64,000 bases of DNA from positions 78,573 to 142,572 of the forward strand of contig CAIRBK010000036.1 of assembly GCA_903876795.1 (NCBI GenBank), given 5' to 3'. The stretch comes from an uncultured Verrucomicrobiota bacterium. GTDB taxonomy: Bacteria; Verrucomicrobiota; Verrucomicrobiia; Opitutales; Opitutaceae. Numbering within the stretch: the stretch's first letter is position 1; every line of letters begins with the position of its first letter. The position numbers were made by a program, and so were the translations under genes. The notes beneath the pieces were generated by a model. It was not told where the DNA came from and did not search any database. It saw nothing but the letters and a program-made list of their open reading frames with translations. This document shows, piece after piece, positions 52,608-61,808 of this stretch.

Positions 52608-52741
52608 GGAGCGGGTGTTTTTGCGCGCAACCCGTGCCCATGCAAAATGATTCTGTGGAAACAGTCTTTCGATTTTATAACGCGCTGATGGTTCGCCACG
52701 CTTGCGCAGCCGGAGACGCGGGCTTTAGTTGGCCCACTCTT

Positions 52742-54181
52742 ATGAAGCGCGTGTTCATCGCTTGGTTGCTCGCTTTGGTCGTCCCGTTGATTTCACGGGC
52801 GGAGGGCGAAGCCGTGAAGGCCGCTCCGCAGGCGGAGAAGCCTGCCGTAAAGTCGGTGATGGTGATCCCGGTGCGCGAGGCGATAGACAAACCCGTGCTT
52901 TATGTGCTGCGGCGCGGCTTGAAGGAGGCGATCGACCGGAAGGCCGACGTCGTCGTGCTCGACATGCAAACTCCGGGGGGGCGCCTCGATGTCACCTTCG
53001 ACATCATGGAGGCGCTGGGGAAGTTTCCCGGGCAGACGATCACGTTTGTGGACAAGGAGGCGATCTCCGCCGGGGCGTTTATCTCGGCGACGACCGGGGA
53101 GATCTGGTTCGCGCCCGACGGAGTGATCGGCGCCGCCGCGCCGGTGAGTTCCGGCGGCAAGGATGTCGATGTCACGATGAAGCAAAAAATCGTGAGCTAT
53201 CTCAAGGCCCGCGTCCGCGCCCTGTCGGAGGGCAAGGGGCACCGGGGTGCGGTCATCTCGGCGATGATCGACGCCGACACCGAGCTGAAGATCGACGACC
53301 AGGTGATCAAGGGTAAGGGTGAATTGCTCTCCCTCACCGCGAGCGAGGCAAGCAAGCTCTACGGCCAGCCGCCCCAGCCGCTGCTGGCCGCAGGCATCGC
53401 CAAGGACGTGGACGCCCTGCTCGCGCAAAAATACGGCGCGGGCAACGTCTCCGTGCAACGACTGGAAGTGACGTGGTCGGAGGAGCTCGCCCAATACCTG
53501 ACGGCTTGGTCCCCCATCCTGATGGGGCTGGGTCTGCTGGCGGTTTTCATCGAGTTCAAGACGCCTGGCTTGGGGTTTTTCGGAATCGCGGGCGGCGTGC
53601 TGCTGGGCATCGTCTTTTTCGGGCACTATGTGGCGGGCCTTTCCGGTCACGAGCCGGCGGTGGTTTTTGTGCTCGGCGCGGTGTTGGTGGCCGCGGAGAT
53701 ATTGTTTTTCCCGGGAATCATCCTCCCGGCTTTGGTCGGCGTGCTCATGATGCTGGGAGCCTTGGTCTGGTCCATGGCCGACCTGTGGCCCAACGAGCCC
53801 TTGACGGTTGCGTGGTCGGCGGACGCCTTTGCCCAGCCCCTGCAGAATCTGGGCCTCGGCCTGTTGGTCGCGGTGGCGCTCGGCGCGGCGTTCGCCCGCT
53901 TCCTGCCAAAGGGCTGGGTGTGGGACAAGATGGTGGTCGGCTCCACCATCGGCGGTGTGGCGCAAATGGCGGGCGTGCGCCCCGAGTCGGCCGATGAAGT
54001 CGCGGCGTTGACCGGCCAACGCGGCGTCGCGGTGACCGTCCTGCGGCCAAGCGGGCAGGTCGAGATCGCCGGACGGCGCTACGAGGCCATCGTCGAGATG
54101 GGCGCGGTGGACGCCGGCGATGCGGTGGTGGTGCGCGGGCGCACGGCGTTCGCGCTTGTCGTCGAAAGGATATCCGCATGA
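52742..54181 (+). CDS. NfeD long-form membrane-bound serine protease (1510-type)
   Basis: A 479-residue protein. It has signal peptide MKRVFIAWLLALVVPLISRAEG, a ClpP-like protease domain (VVVLDMQTPGGRLDVTFDIM, DKEAISAGAFISAT with the catalytic Ser, APVSSGG), four or five membrane helices from about 255 to 400 and a C-terminal OB-type NfeD domain (RGVAVTVLRPSGQVEIAGRRYEA). The long NfeD is usually encoded next to a stomatin or flotillin, as here. It overlaps the next gene by an ATGA. ATG 52742 is preferred for its clean signal peptide. Confidence 0.92.
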   Translation: MKRVFIAWLLALVVPLISRAEGEAVKAAPQAEKPAVKSVMVIPVREAIDKPVLYVLRRGLKEAIDRKADVVVLDMQTPGGRLDVTFDIMEALGKFPGQTITFVDKEAISAGAFISATTGEIWFAPDGVIGAAAPVSSGGKDVDVTMKQKIVSYLKARVRALSEGKGHRGAVISAMIDADTELKIDDQVIKGKGELLSLTASEASKLYGQPPQPLLAAGIAKDVDALLAQKYGAGNVSVQRLEVTWSEELAQYLTAWSPILMGLGLLAVFIEFKTPGLGFFGIAGGVLLGIVFFGHYVAGLSGHEPAVVFVLGAVLVAAEILFFPGIILPALVGVLMMLGALVWSMADLWPNEPLTVAWSADAFAQPLQNLGLGLLVAVALGAAFARFLPKGWVWDKMVVGSTIGGVAQMAGVRPESADEVAALTGQRGVAVTVLRPSGQVEIAGRRYEAIVEMGAVDAGDAVVVRGRTAFALVVERISA

Positions 54182-54645
54182 CCGCGATTATCCTGCTCTT
54201 TATCACCGGTTCGCTGCTGCTGGCCGCCGAGGTGTTTTTGCCCGGGGCGGTCGCGGGTGTGCTGGGCGGCCTGGCGTTGGTGGCGGGCAGCGTGATGGCA
54301 TTCGGCGAGTTTGGAGCGGTCGGCGGCGGCCTCGCGCTTGTGGCGGCCGCGCTGCTCGTCGGGCTGATGCTCTATGCCGAACTGGTTTTGCTGCCGCGCA
54401 CCGCCTTCGGTCGCAAAATGGTGGTCAACGCCACGGTGGACGCCACCAGCCAGCCGCCGGTCGCCCGGCCGGAGGACGTGATCGGCCAGGCCGCCGAGGC
54501 GCTCACCGCACTGGCGCCCACCGGCTATGTCCTGGTGGAGGGGCGTCGTTACGAGGCGGCCTGCCGTTCCGGCTTTGCCGACAAGGGTGCTTCGTTGCGC
54601 GTCGTCGGCGTGGATAATTTTCGGCTCCTCGTCACCCATTCCTGA
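54178..54645 (+). CDS. NfeD short-form membrane protein
   Basis: A 155-residue protein with N-terminal membrane helices ([54 protein letters not shown]) and a C-terminal OB fold ([21 protein letters not shown]). It is a second, protease-free NfeD. It starts in the stop of the long NfeD and is followed by floA after eight bases. Confidence 0.85.
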   Translation: MTAIILLFITGSLLLAAEVFLPGAVAGVLGGLALVAGSVMAFGEFGAVGGGLALVAAALLVGLMLYAELVLLPRTAFGRKMVVNATVDATSQPPVARPEDVIGQAAEALTALAPTGYVLVEGRRYEAACRSGFADKGASLRVVGVDNFRLLVTHS

Positions 54646-54653
54646 TTTTCCCT

Positions 54654-55658
54654 ATGACATCCCTACCGTTGCTTATCCTGATTCCCCTCATCATCGCCAT
54701 CCTGATCGCGGTTGGCGTCTTCATCTCGTTCGTCGGGGTGTGGTTGAAGGCCCGCCTCAACGGCGCGCCGGTCGGCATCCTCACGCTCCTCGGCATGCGA
54801 CTCGGCGGAGTGCCTTACAGCTTGGTGGTCGACGCTCGCATCACCGCCGTGAAGGCGGGCATCGAGATAACCACCGACAAGATATCCGCCCACTTCCTCG
54901 CCGGCGGCAACGTCGTGCCGACCGTGCAGGCGCTCATCGCCGCCCAAAAGGCCGGCATCGTGCTCGACTGGGACCGCGCCTGCGCCATCGACCTCGCGAC
55001 CAAGGGCTCCGGCAAGTCGGTCGTCGAGGCCGTGCGCACCAGCGTCGATCCCAAGGTGATCGACTGCCCCAATCCCGAGTCGGGCCGCACCACCATCGAC
55101 GGCGTGGCCAAGGACGGCATCCAAGTGAAGGTGAAGGCCCGCGTGACCGTGCGCACCCACCTCGACCGCTTCGTGGGCGGCGCCAAGGAGGAGACGATCA
55201 TCGCCCGCGTCGGCGAGGGCATCGTGTCCACCATCGGCACCTCCGAGAGCTACAAGAGCGTGCTGGAATCCCCCGACAGCATTTCCAAGACGGTGCTCGC
55301 GCGCGGCCTGGACGTGGGCTCGGCGTTCGAAATCCTCTCGATCGACATCGCCGACGTGGACGTGGGCGAGAACGTCGGCGCCAAGCTGCAGGAAGCGCAG
55401 GCCGAGGCCAATAAATCCATCGCCCAGGCGCAGGCCGAAATTCGGCGCGCGGCCGCGGTGGCCGTGGAGCAGGAGATGAAGGCCCGCGTGCAGGAGATGC
55501 AGGCGGAGGTCGTGCGCGCCCAGGCCGAGGTGCCGAAGGCGATCGCCGAGGCCTTCCGCTCGGGGCGCCTCGGAGTCATGGATTATTACAAGATGGAAAA
55601 CGTGAAGTCCGACACCGACATGCGCGCCGCCATCGCCAAGCCCGAGGGCCAGAAGTAA
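54654..55658 (+). CDS. floA: Flotillin-like protein FloA (YqfA)
   Basis: A 334-residue protein with N-terminal membrane segment ([21 protein letters not shown]), the FloA signature region ([39 protein letters not shown]), a PHB/SPFH core ([23 protein letters not shown]) and a long Ala/Glu-rich coiled coil ([20 protein letters not shown]). FloA organises membrane microdomains. It is the partner normally found with NfeD. Confidence 0.95.
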   Translation: MTSLPLLILIPLIIAILIAVGVFISFVGVWLKARLNGAPVGILTLLGMRLGGVPYSLVVDARITAVKAGIEITTDKISAHFLAGGNVVPTVQALIAAQKAGIVLDWDRACAIDLATKGSGKSVVEAVRTSVDPKVIDCPNPESGRTTIDGVAKDGIQVKVKARVTVRTHLDRFVGGAKEETIIARVGEGIVSTIGTSESYKSVLESPDSISKTVLARGLDVGSAFEILSIDIADVDVGENVGAKLQEAQAEANKSIAQAQAEIRRAAAVAVEQEMKARVQEMQAEVVRAQAEVPKAIAEAFRSGRLGVMDYYKMENVKSDTDMRAAIAKPEGQK

Positions 55659-55664
55659 CCGGTC

Positions 55665-56279
55665 ATGGACTGGATACTCGATCACCTGCAGGTCATCATC
55701 GCCGTAGCCGGCGCCATCGCCTACTGGCTGAACGCCCGCAAAAAAGAGCAGGCCGGCGAGCCCGCCGATTATGATGGCGACGGCACGCCGGACAACACCT
55801 CGCCGTTTGGCCGGGCGTTGCGGAATGAGGACGGCGGCGACGATGAAAACACGCGCCGCATCCAGGAGGAGATCCGCCGCAAGATCGCCGAGCGCCAGGG
55901 TGGAGAGAGTCCGCAAACCGCCCCGGCGGAACTGCGGCCGGCTCCTCCGCCGGTGCCGGTTCATCGTCGCGAAGAGGATGCTTCACCTTACGCGCAGGAA
56001 TCCGTCCGGCGGTTCGAGGCGGAACGCGACGCCGCCGCAGTGCTGGAGCGTCAGCGCACGCTGGCCGATCAGCTTGCCGCGCTGAGGGCCCGCCGGTCGG
56101 AGGCCGAGCAGGCGGCGAAAGCGATGCGCACTTCCGGCGCGGCCGCGCATTCAGGTTTGCCGTCCCAGCGCTCCGAAACGGATGACGTCGGCTTGCTCCG
56201 CGAATTGCGCAACGCGCGATCCCTGCGCAAGGCCATCGTGCTGCGTGAAGTGCTGGGGGCTCCGGTTGCGCTGCGCTGA
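55665..56279 (+). CDS. Membrane-anchored coiled-coil protein, family unknown
   Basis: A 204-residue protein with an N-terminal membrane segment (HLQVIIAVAGAIAYWLNARKK) and a charged, partly coiled-coil body (AERDAAAVLERQRTLADQLAALRARR). The C-terminus RNARSLRKAIVLREVLGAP is a recurrent tail of small verrucomicrobial and related proteins. It follows floA after six bases, so it probably belongs to the NfeD-FloA operon. Confidence 0.7.
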   Translation: MDWILDHLQVIIAVAGAIAYWLNARKKEQAGEPADYDGDGTPDNTSPFGRALRNEDGGDDENTRRIQEEIRRKIAERQGGESPQTAPAELRPAPPPVPVHRREEDASPYAQESVRRFEAERDAAAVLERQRTLADQLAALRARRSEAEQAAKAMRTSGAAAHSGLPSQRSETDDVGLLRELRNARSLRKAIVLREVLGAPVALR

Positions 56280-56405
56280 ACAAGTGGCGCGCACGCAACC
56301 TGGCGACGGGTGCTGCTCCAAGAATGCGGCGATGGCTGATTCCACCGGTTGGGGTGTCCGCTTGCAAATGGTCGCAGGCGAACGCTTCTTTTGCATCCGA
56401 GCCCC

Positions 56406-57194
56406 GTGAAAATCTTTGGCCATCTTTTGTCCTTCGTTGGCGGCGCGGTTTTGACCGGCTTGATCCTGCAGCGATGGCCCGTTTCGCCGGGCGGCGAAGC
56501 GGCGCCGCCCGCCGTCGGGGCGCCGCCGCCGGCGGTTGCCGCGAGGCCAAAGGATGAACCCACCCGGTCCGAGATCGGTCGCCTGCGGCTCCAAAACGAC
56601 GAATTGACCGCGCAACTGGCCGAGGAACGGACCCGCCTGGCGGAGCGCGATGTCCTTCTCTCCCGAACCAAGGAACGGCTCGACGAGCTGCGCCGGCCGA
56701 TGTCGGCGGATATGCTCAGCTCCGCCCTGCGAGCCGAGATGAAGCCGGGCGAAGTCGTGGTGACCGGCGGCTACCGGCTGCCGGACGGACGGCGGTTGTA
56801 CGCGTTTGCCCGGCCGACGGTGGAGCAGGCGGGAGGCGTCGAGCAGGTCCGCATCGCGGTCCAGATATTCAAGATCACGGACGAAACGGGCGCATCGGTC
56901 GGCCTGGACAACATCGCCACCAATGCGGCCAACACGCTTCAGCACGGCGAAGTGTGGGTGGCCGATGAATTTGCCAGCGTGGCCGGTCGGTTAAGCGCCG
57001 ACGCAGGCACGGCGGGCGCGGTGTTTTCTCCCGAGGTGGTGGTGAAGCCCGGGGACAGCGGGGTGATCGAGGCGGAAAACGTGAAACTCAAGGTCACTCC
57101 CGCCTTCGGTGCGGACCACGAAAGCCTGGATTTCGAGGTGCGCCTGGAGCAGACGCCGACGCCCCCGGTCGCGCCGTCTCAGCCGCCCAGATAG
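56406..57194 (+). CDS. Exported or membrane-anchored protein with a coiled coil, family unknown
   Basis: A 262-residue protein beginning at GTG 56406 (KIFGHLLSFVGGAVLTGLIL), with a membrane segment, a Pro-rich linker, a coiled coil (IGRLRLQNDELTAQLAEERT) and a C-terminal beta-rich domain (GEVVVTGGYRLPDGRRLYAF and DSGVIEAENVKLKVTPAF). No family recognised. The start is not certain; an upstream ATG lacks a membrane helix at the N-terminus. The last 16 bases overlap the convergent livF gene. Confidence 0.6.
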   Translation: MKIFGHLLSFVGGAVLTGLILQRWPVSPGGEAAPPAVGAPPPAVAARPKDEPTRSEIGRLRLQNDELTAQLAEERTRLAERDVLLSRTKERLDELRRPMSADMLSSALRAEMKPGEVVVTGGYRLPDGRRLYAFARPTVEQAGGVEQVRIAVQIFKITDETGASVGLDNIATNAANTLQHGEVWVADEFASVAGRLSADAGTAGAVFSPEVVVKPGDSGVIEAENVKLKVTPAFGADHESLDFEVRLEQTPTPPVAPSQPPR

Positions 57195-57886
57195 GCGGCC
57201 TTGAGCCGGGGGTCGTCGCGCAGGTCGCGGCTCGCGCCGGCCACGGCGATCTGGCCGGTCTCCAGCACATAGGCGTGCGAGGAAATCTCCAGGGCAAGGT
57301 GGGCGTTTTGCTCGACGAGGAGGATGGTGAGTCCTTCCTCGCGGTTGATCTCGACGATCTTTTCAAAGATCGTGGTTACCAGACGCGGGGCGATGCCGAG
57401 CGACGGTTCGTCAAGCATGAGAAACGTCGGCCAGCCCATGAGCGCGCGACCGATGGCGAGCATCTGCTGCTCGCCGCCGGAGAGCGTGCCGGCGGTTTGT
57501 TTGAGGCGCTCCTTGAGGCGCGGGAACAAGGCGAAAACGTGTTCGCGGGTGCGGTCGATGGAGGCGGAGTCGCGTTGCAGATAGGCGCCCAGCGCGAGGT
57601 TTTCGGCGACGGAGAGATTGGCGAACACCAGCCGGCCTTCGGGCACATGGCAGAGTCCGCGGGCGACGATCTCGTGCGGGGCGAGCCGGGTGATGTCTTC
57701 CTGGTTGAAACGAATGACGCCGGCCGCCGGTCGCACGAGGCCGGAGATGGTTTGCAGCGTGGTGGTCTTGCCCGCGCCGTTGCCGCCGATGAGCGTGACG
57801 ATGGCTCCGCGCGGAATCTCGAAGGAGATGCCGTTGACGGCCTTGATGGGGCCGTAGGCCACGGAGAGATCGGTGACGGTCAGCAT
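57179..57886 (-). CDS. livF: Branched-chain amino acid ABC transporter ATPase LivF
   Basis: A 235-residue ABC ATPase. Walker A GGNGAGKTTT, Q-loop CHVPEGRLVF, signature LSGGEQQMLAI, Walker B FLMLDEPSLGI and switch histidine region LVEQNAHLAL. The NAHLALEIS form is typical of LivF. It is the last gene of a livKHMGF operon read on the minus strand; livG ends 13 bases before its start. Confidence 0.95.
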   Translation of the reverse strand: MLTVTDLSVAYGPIKAVNGISFEIPRGAIVTLIGGNGAGKTTTLQTISGLVRPAAGVIRFNQEDITRLAPHEIVARGLCHVPEGRLVFANLSVAENLALGAYLQRDSASIDRTREHVFALFPRLKERLKQTAGTLSGGEQQMLAIGRALMGWPTFLMLDEPSLGIAPRLVTTIFEKIVEINREEGLTILLVEQNAHLALEISSHAYVLETGQIAVAGASRDLRDDPRLKAAYLGG

Positions 57887-57899
57887 GGATCGGGGCGGA

Positions 57900-58691
57900 T
57901 CAGTGGTGGCCGAACTTGGCGGTGTGTTCCTCGCCGAGGTAGGCCTCGATGACCTTGGGGTCGGTTTGGATCTCGGCGGGGGCGCCCTCGGCGATTTTGA
58001 CGCCGTAATCGAGCACGGTGATGCGTTCGCACAGGGACATGACGACGCGCATGGAATGCTCGACCAGCAGGATCGTCAGGTCGAAGCGCCGGTGGATCTC
58101 GCGGATGAGGCGGATGAGCTCGACCTTCTCGGACGGGTTCATGCCGGCGGCGGGCTCGTCGAGCAACAGCAGTCGTGGCCGGGTGGCCAGGGCGCGGATG
58201 ATTTCGAGGCGGCGCTGTTCACCGTAGGGCAACGAGGAGGCCGGGGCGTCGCGGAAGCGGTCCAGGTTGAACAAGGCCAGCAACTCGTCCACCCGCGCGG
58301 CGATGGCGGCCTCGTCGGCCCGGAAGGCCCGGTCGCGCACGAGTGCCTGAAGCGGCGAGGTGGCGCGGTGGAGATTGGCGGCGACGCGGACGTTGTCGAA
58401 GACGCTCAGGCGGGGGAAGAGCCGGATGTTTTGAAACGTGCGGGCGATGCCGAGTGCGGTGATTTGGTCGGGGCGGAGACCGGCCAGCGGGCGTCCGTCG
58501 AATGCCAGCGTGCCGGAGGACGGCGCGTAAACGCCGGTGACGAGGTTGAACAGCGTGGTCTTGCCCGCGCCGTTGGGGCCGATGAGTCCGTGCAGACGCC
58601 CGGCGGGCAGGGCGAGATCGACGGCGTTGACGGCGGTGAGGCCGCCGAAGCGGAGCGTGGCCTGGTCGAGTTGGAGCAGCGGGGCGGACAT
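57900..58691 (-). CDS. livG: Branched-chain amino acid ABC transporter ATPase LivG
   Basis: A 263-residue ABC ATPase. Walker A GPNGAGKTTL, IARTFQNIRLFP, signature LPYGEQRRLEI (LivG-type, with Tyr-Gly in place of Ser-Gly), Walker B LLLLDEPAAGMNP and ILLVEHSMRVVM. Its start overlaps the end of livM by one base. It works with LivF to energise uptake. Confidence 0.96.
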   Translation of the reverse strand: MSAPLLQLDQATLRFGGLTAVNAVDLALPAGRLHGLIGPNGAGKTTLFNLVTGVYAPSSGTLAFDGRPLAGLRPDQITALGIARTFQNIRLFPRLSVFDNVRVAANLHRATSPLQALVRDRAFRADEAAIAARVDELLALFNLDRFRDAPASSLPYGEQRRLEIIRALATRPRLLLLDEPAAGMNPSEKVELIRLIREIHRRFDLTILLVEHSMRVVMSLCERITVLDYGVKIAEGAPAEIQTDPKVIEAYLGEEHTAKFGHH

Positions 58692-59629
58692 CAGAGGCGG
58701 GCGCGGCCGAGGCGGACGTTGAAGAGACCCTGCGGGCGGACGAGCATGAGGCCCACGAGCAAGGCGGCGTAGATCACCATGCGGTATTCGGCCACGGGGC
58801 GGAGCACCTCGGGCAGGAGCGTGAGCAAGGTGGCGGCGAGGATGACGCCGAGGGTGTTGCCCATGCCGCCGAGGATGACCATGACGACGATCTCGACCGA
58901 GCGGAAGAAGTCGAAGCCGCGCGGATCGATGGCGAGCTTGAGATGGGCAAAGAGCCCGCCGGCCACCCCTGCGAAAAATGCGCCGAGGGTGAAGGCGACG
59001 ACCTTGTAGCGCGTGGGGTTGAGACCGGACGCGGCGGCGGCGATCTCGTCGTCGCGCACGGCGAGGAATCCCTGGCCGTAGGTGGAGTTGATCAGGCAGC
59101 TCACCGTGAACACGGCCGCGGCCACCCAGCCGAAGGTCCAGGCGATGGTGGTGAGCGGGGGCATCCCGTTGAGACCGATGGCGCCGCCGAGCGCCGGCGT
59201 GTTCTGGAAAACGACGCGGATGATCTCGGCGAAACCCAGCGTGATGAGGGCGAGGTAGTCGCCCTTGAGCCGCAGCGACGGCAGGCCGATGAGAAAACCG
59301 GCCAGCGCGGCGACGAGACCGCCCACCAGCAACGCGCCGAAGAACAGCGCGTGTTGCGCGAAGACCGACGGAGACCCGCCGAGCAACTGCGGGGCGAGGC
59401 GCAGGGTGCAGGCGGAGGAAAGGTAGGCGCCGACGGCCATGAAGCCGGCGTGGCCGAGCGAGAACTGGCCGGTGTGGCCGTTGACGAGGTTGAGGGAGAC
59501 GGCGAGCAGGATGGCGATGCCGACGTTCATGGCCACGTCGAGGTAGTAGGCGTTGAGCGCGCCGCCGAAGGCCGTGACCGCAATGGCGGCGACCAGCGAG
59601 GCGAGCAGGGCGGCGTGTTGGCGAGGCAT
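58691..59629 (-). CDS. livM: Branched-chain amino acid ABC transporter permease LivM
   Basis: A 312-residue permease with about ten membrane helices. Family motifs: LLAVSLNLVNGHTGQFSLGHAGFMAVGAY (in outline), RLKGDYLALITLGFAEIIRVVF, and AGVAGGLFAHLKLAIDPRGF followed by MVILGGMGNTLGVILAA. It pairs with LivH to form the membrane channel. Confidence 0.95.
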   Translation of the reverse strand: MPRQHAALLASLVAAIAVTAFGGALNAYYLDVAMNVGIAILLAVSLNLVNGHTGQFSLGHAGFMAVGAYLSSACTLRLAPQLLGGSPSVFAQHALFFGALLVGGLVAALAGFLIGLPSLRLKGDYLALITLGFAEIIRVVFQNTPALGGAIGLNGMPPLTTIAWTFGWVAAAVFTVSCLINSTYGQGFLAVRDDEIAAAASGLNPTRYKVVAFTLGAFFAGVAGGLFAHLKLAIDPRGFDFFRSVEIVVMVILGGMGNTLGVILAATLLTLLPEVLRPVAEYRMVIYAALLVGLMLVRPQGLFNVRLGRARL

Positions 59630-59636
59630 GGCGGGT

Positions 59637-60527
59637 TCAGACCTTTTCCACGGTGAGCCGGCCGAGCAGGCCGGCGGGGCGCAGCAGCATGATCACGATG
59701 AGCAGACCGAAGGCGATGGCGTCCTTGTAGGTCGAGTAGGCGCTGCCGCCGACCAGCGTCTCGGCGCCGCCGAGGATGAGCGCGCCGAGCGCCGCGCCCG
59801 GCAGGCTGCCGATGCCGCCGAGGATGGCGGCGACGAAAGCCTTCAGGCCGGGCATGACGCCCATGAACGGGTCGATTGACGGGTAGTTCATCGCGTAGAG
59901 CACGCCGCCGGCGCCGGCCAGGGCGGAGCCCAGGGCAAAGGTGAAGGCGACCACGGTGTTGAGGTTGATGCCGACCAGCTGGGCGGCGCGCGGGTTGAGC
60001 GAGACGGCGCGCATGGCCGCACCGAGGCGCGTGCGGAAGACGATCCACTGGAGACCGCCAAGCAGTCCCAGCGAGACGACGATGACCACGAGCTGGTTGC
60101 TGGAGACGGTGAGCGGGCCGAACTGGAGCCGGGCGGACGGGAAGACCTGGGGGAAGTTGCGCGGCGTGGCTCCGAAGAGCAGTTGCACGCCGTATTCGAG
60201 GAGCAGCGACAGGCCGATGGCCGCGATGAGGACGTTGAGCTTGGGCGCGTGGCGCAGGGGACGGTAGGCGAAACGCTCGATGAGCACCCCGAGAACGGCG
60301 CACGCGGCCATGGCGGCGGCGAGGACCGCGAGCCCGCCCCAGAGCGTGCCGGCGGGCGCGTGGCGGGCGGCGTAGTAGCCGGCGAACGAACCGACCATGA
60401 ACACGTCGGCGTGCGCGAAGTTGATGAAGCGCAGCACGCCGTAAACCATCGTGTAGCCGAGCGCGAGGAGCGCGTAGATCGCCCCGAGGGAAAGGCCGTT
60501 GATCAACTGTTGAAGAAACTCGCTCAC
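59637..60527 (-). CDS. livH: Branched-chain amino acid ABC transporter permease LivH
   Basis: A 296-residue permease with about eight membrane helices. It starts MSEFLQQLINGLSLGAIYAL, then GYTMVYGVLRFINFAHAD, RAVSLNPRAAQLVGINL and AFVAAILGGIGSLPGAALGAL, all LivH hallmarks. It lies between livK and livM. Confidence 0.96.
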   Translation of the reverse strand: MSEFLQQLINGLSLGAIYALLALGYTMVYGVLRFINFAHADVFMVGSFAGYYAARHAPAGTLWGGLAVLAAAMAACAVLGVLIERFAYRPLRHAPKLNVLIAAIGLSLLLEYGVQLLFGATPRNFPQVFPSARLQFGPLTVSSNQLVVIVVSLGLLGGLQWIVFRTRLGAAMRAVSLNPRAAQLVGINLNTVVAFTFALGSALAGAGGVLYAMNYPSIDPFMGVMPGLKAFVAAILGGIGSLPGAALGALILGGAETLVGGSAYSTYKDAIAFGLLIVIMLLRPAGLLGRLTVEKV

Positions 60528-60549
60528 AGCGTGGGAAGCGGCGGCGAGT

Positions 60550-61701
60550 TTACGGGGCGACCGTTTCGAGGTAGGTGAAGGTGCCGGCCTTGATGGTCAG
60601 GATGGCGGCGGGTTTGCTGGCGTTGCGGTCGGCGTCCATGTCGATGCGGCCGGTGATGCCATCGAAACTCTTGGTTGCGGCGAGGGCCTCGCGGATCTTG
60701 GCGGGTTCGGTCGAGCCGGCGCGGCGGATCGCCTCGGCCAGGATGTAGGCGGCGTCGTAGCCGAGCGCGGCCATGCCGTCGGGAGTGCGTCCGTCGTACC
60801 GGTCGCGGTATTTTTTGACGAAGGCCTGGACCTTGGGGTCGGGGGACTCGGCGGAATAGTGCGTGGAATAGTAGCAACCCTCGATGGCGCTACCGGCGAT
60901 CTGCACGAGTTCGGGGGCTTCCCAGCCGTCGCCGCCGATCAGCGGCGCGGTGATGCCGAGCTCGCGGGCCTGCTTGGCGATGAGCGCGGCCTCGGTGTAG
61001 TAGGCGGGCACGAACAACACGTCGGGATTGGCGGCCTTGATGGCGGTGAGCTGGGCTTTGAAGTCCTTGTCGCCCTCCGCGAATTTCTGGTCGGAGACGA
61101 TCTCGCCGCCGCTCGCGGGGAACTTGGCGCGGAAGACGTCCCCGAGGCCGGTGCTGTAGGCGGAGGAGATCGAGGTGAGGAGGGCGGCGCGCCTGGCCTT
61201 GAGGCGTTCATGGGCGAAGGAGGCGAGGACCTTGCCCTGGAACGGATCAATGAAGCAGGCGCGGAAAATGTAGTCGCCGGTGGCGGTCACCGCCGGGTTG
61301 GTGGCGGAGGGGCTGAGCATGGGGATCTTGAATGCCTGGGCGACGCCGGCGCCTTCGAGTGAGCGGCTGGAGGTGACCTCGCCGATCAGGGCGACAACCT
61401 GGTCGCGGGTGATGAGTTTTTTGACCACGGTGGCGGCTTCACCGGGCTTGGACTGGGTGTCTTCGACCACGAGCTCGATCTGTTTGCCGAGGACGCCGCC
61501 GGCGGCGTTGATCTCGTCGACGGCCAGGCGGGTGGCCTTGGTGGAGGAGTCCCCGAAGGTGCCGTCCTTGCCGGTGATGGCCGCGTAGTTGCCGACTTTG
61601 ATGGTGGCGTTGGGGGCGGGATTCTTGGGTCCGCAGCCGGCCAAAAGCGCCAAGGCGGCGAGCGGAGCGAGCAGGCGGGTGAAAAGGGCGGGCAGATGCA
61701 T
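60550..61701 (-). CDS. livK: Branched-chain amino acid-binding lipoprotein (LivJ/LivK type)
   Basis: A 383-residue periplasmic-binding protein with a lipobox (LALLAGC, lipid Cys C23). It has the Leu/Ile/Val-binding pattern: ITGKDGTFGDSSTKATRLAV, INAAGGVLGKQIELVVEDTQ, VALIGEVTSSRSL, MLSPSATNPAVTATGDYIF. It is first in the operon, 22 bases before livH, and feeds the permease. Real substrates of such systems can include other amino acids or amides. Confidence 0.94.
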   Translation of the reverse strand: MHLPALFTRLLAPLAALALLAGCGPKNPAPNATIKVGNYAAITGKDGTFGDSSTKATRLAVDEINAAGGVLGKQIELVVEDTQSKPGEAATVVKKLITRDQVVALIGEVTSSRSLEGAGVAQAFKIPMLSPSATNPAVTATGDYIFRACFIDPFQGKVLASFAHERLKARRAALLTSISSAYSTGLGDVFRAKFPASGGEIVSDQKFAEGDKDFKAQLTAIKAANPDVLFVPAYYTEAALIAKQARELGITAPLIGGDGWEAPELVQIAGSAIEGCYYSTHYSAESPDPKVQAFVKKYRDRYDGRTPDGMAALGYDAAYILAEAIRRAGSTEPAKIREALAATKSFDGITGRIDMDADRNASKPAAILTIKAGTFTYLETVAP

Positions 61702-61808
61702 GGGCAGGAGGTTTTAGTTATTTGCGGTGAAGCGCACGCTGTTAATGCGGGGAAGTGAGCAGAGTTTGTTCCCGAAACGTGTTTTTCTTTCCCGCTTTGC
61801 TTTTCCCG

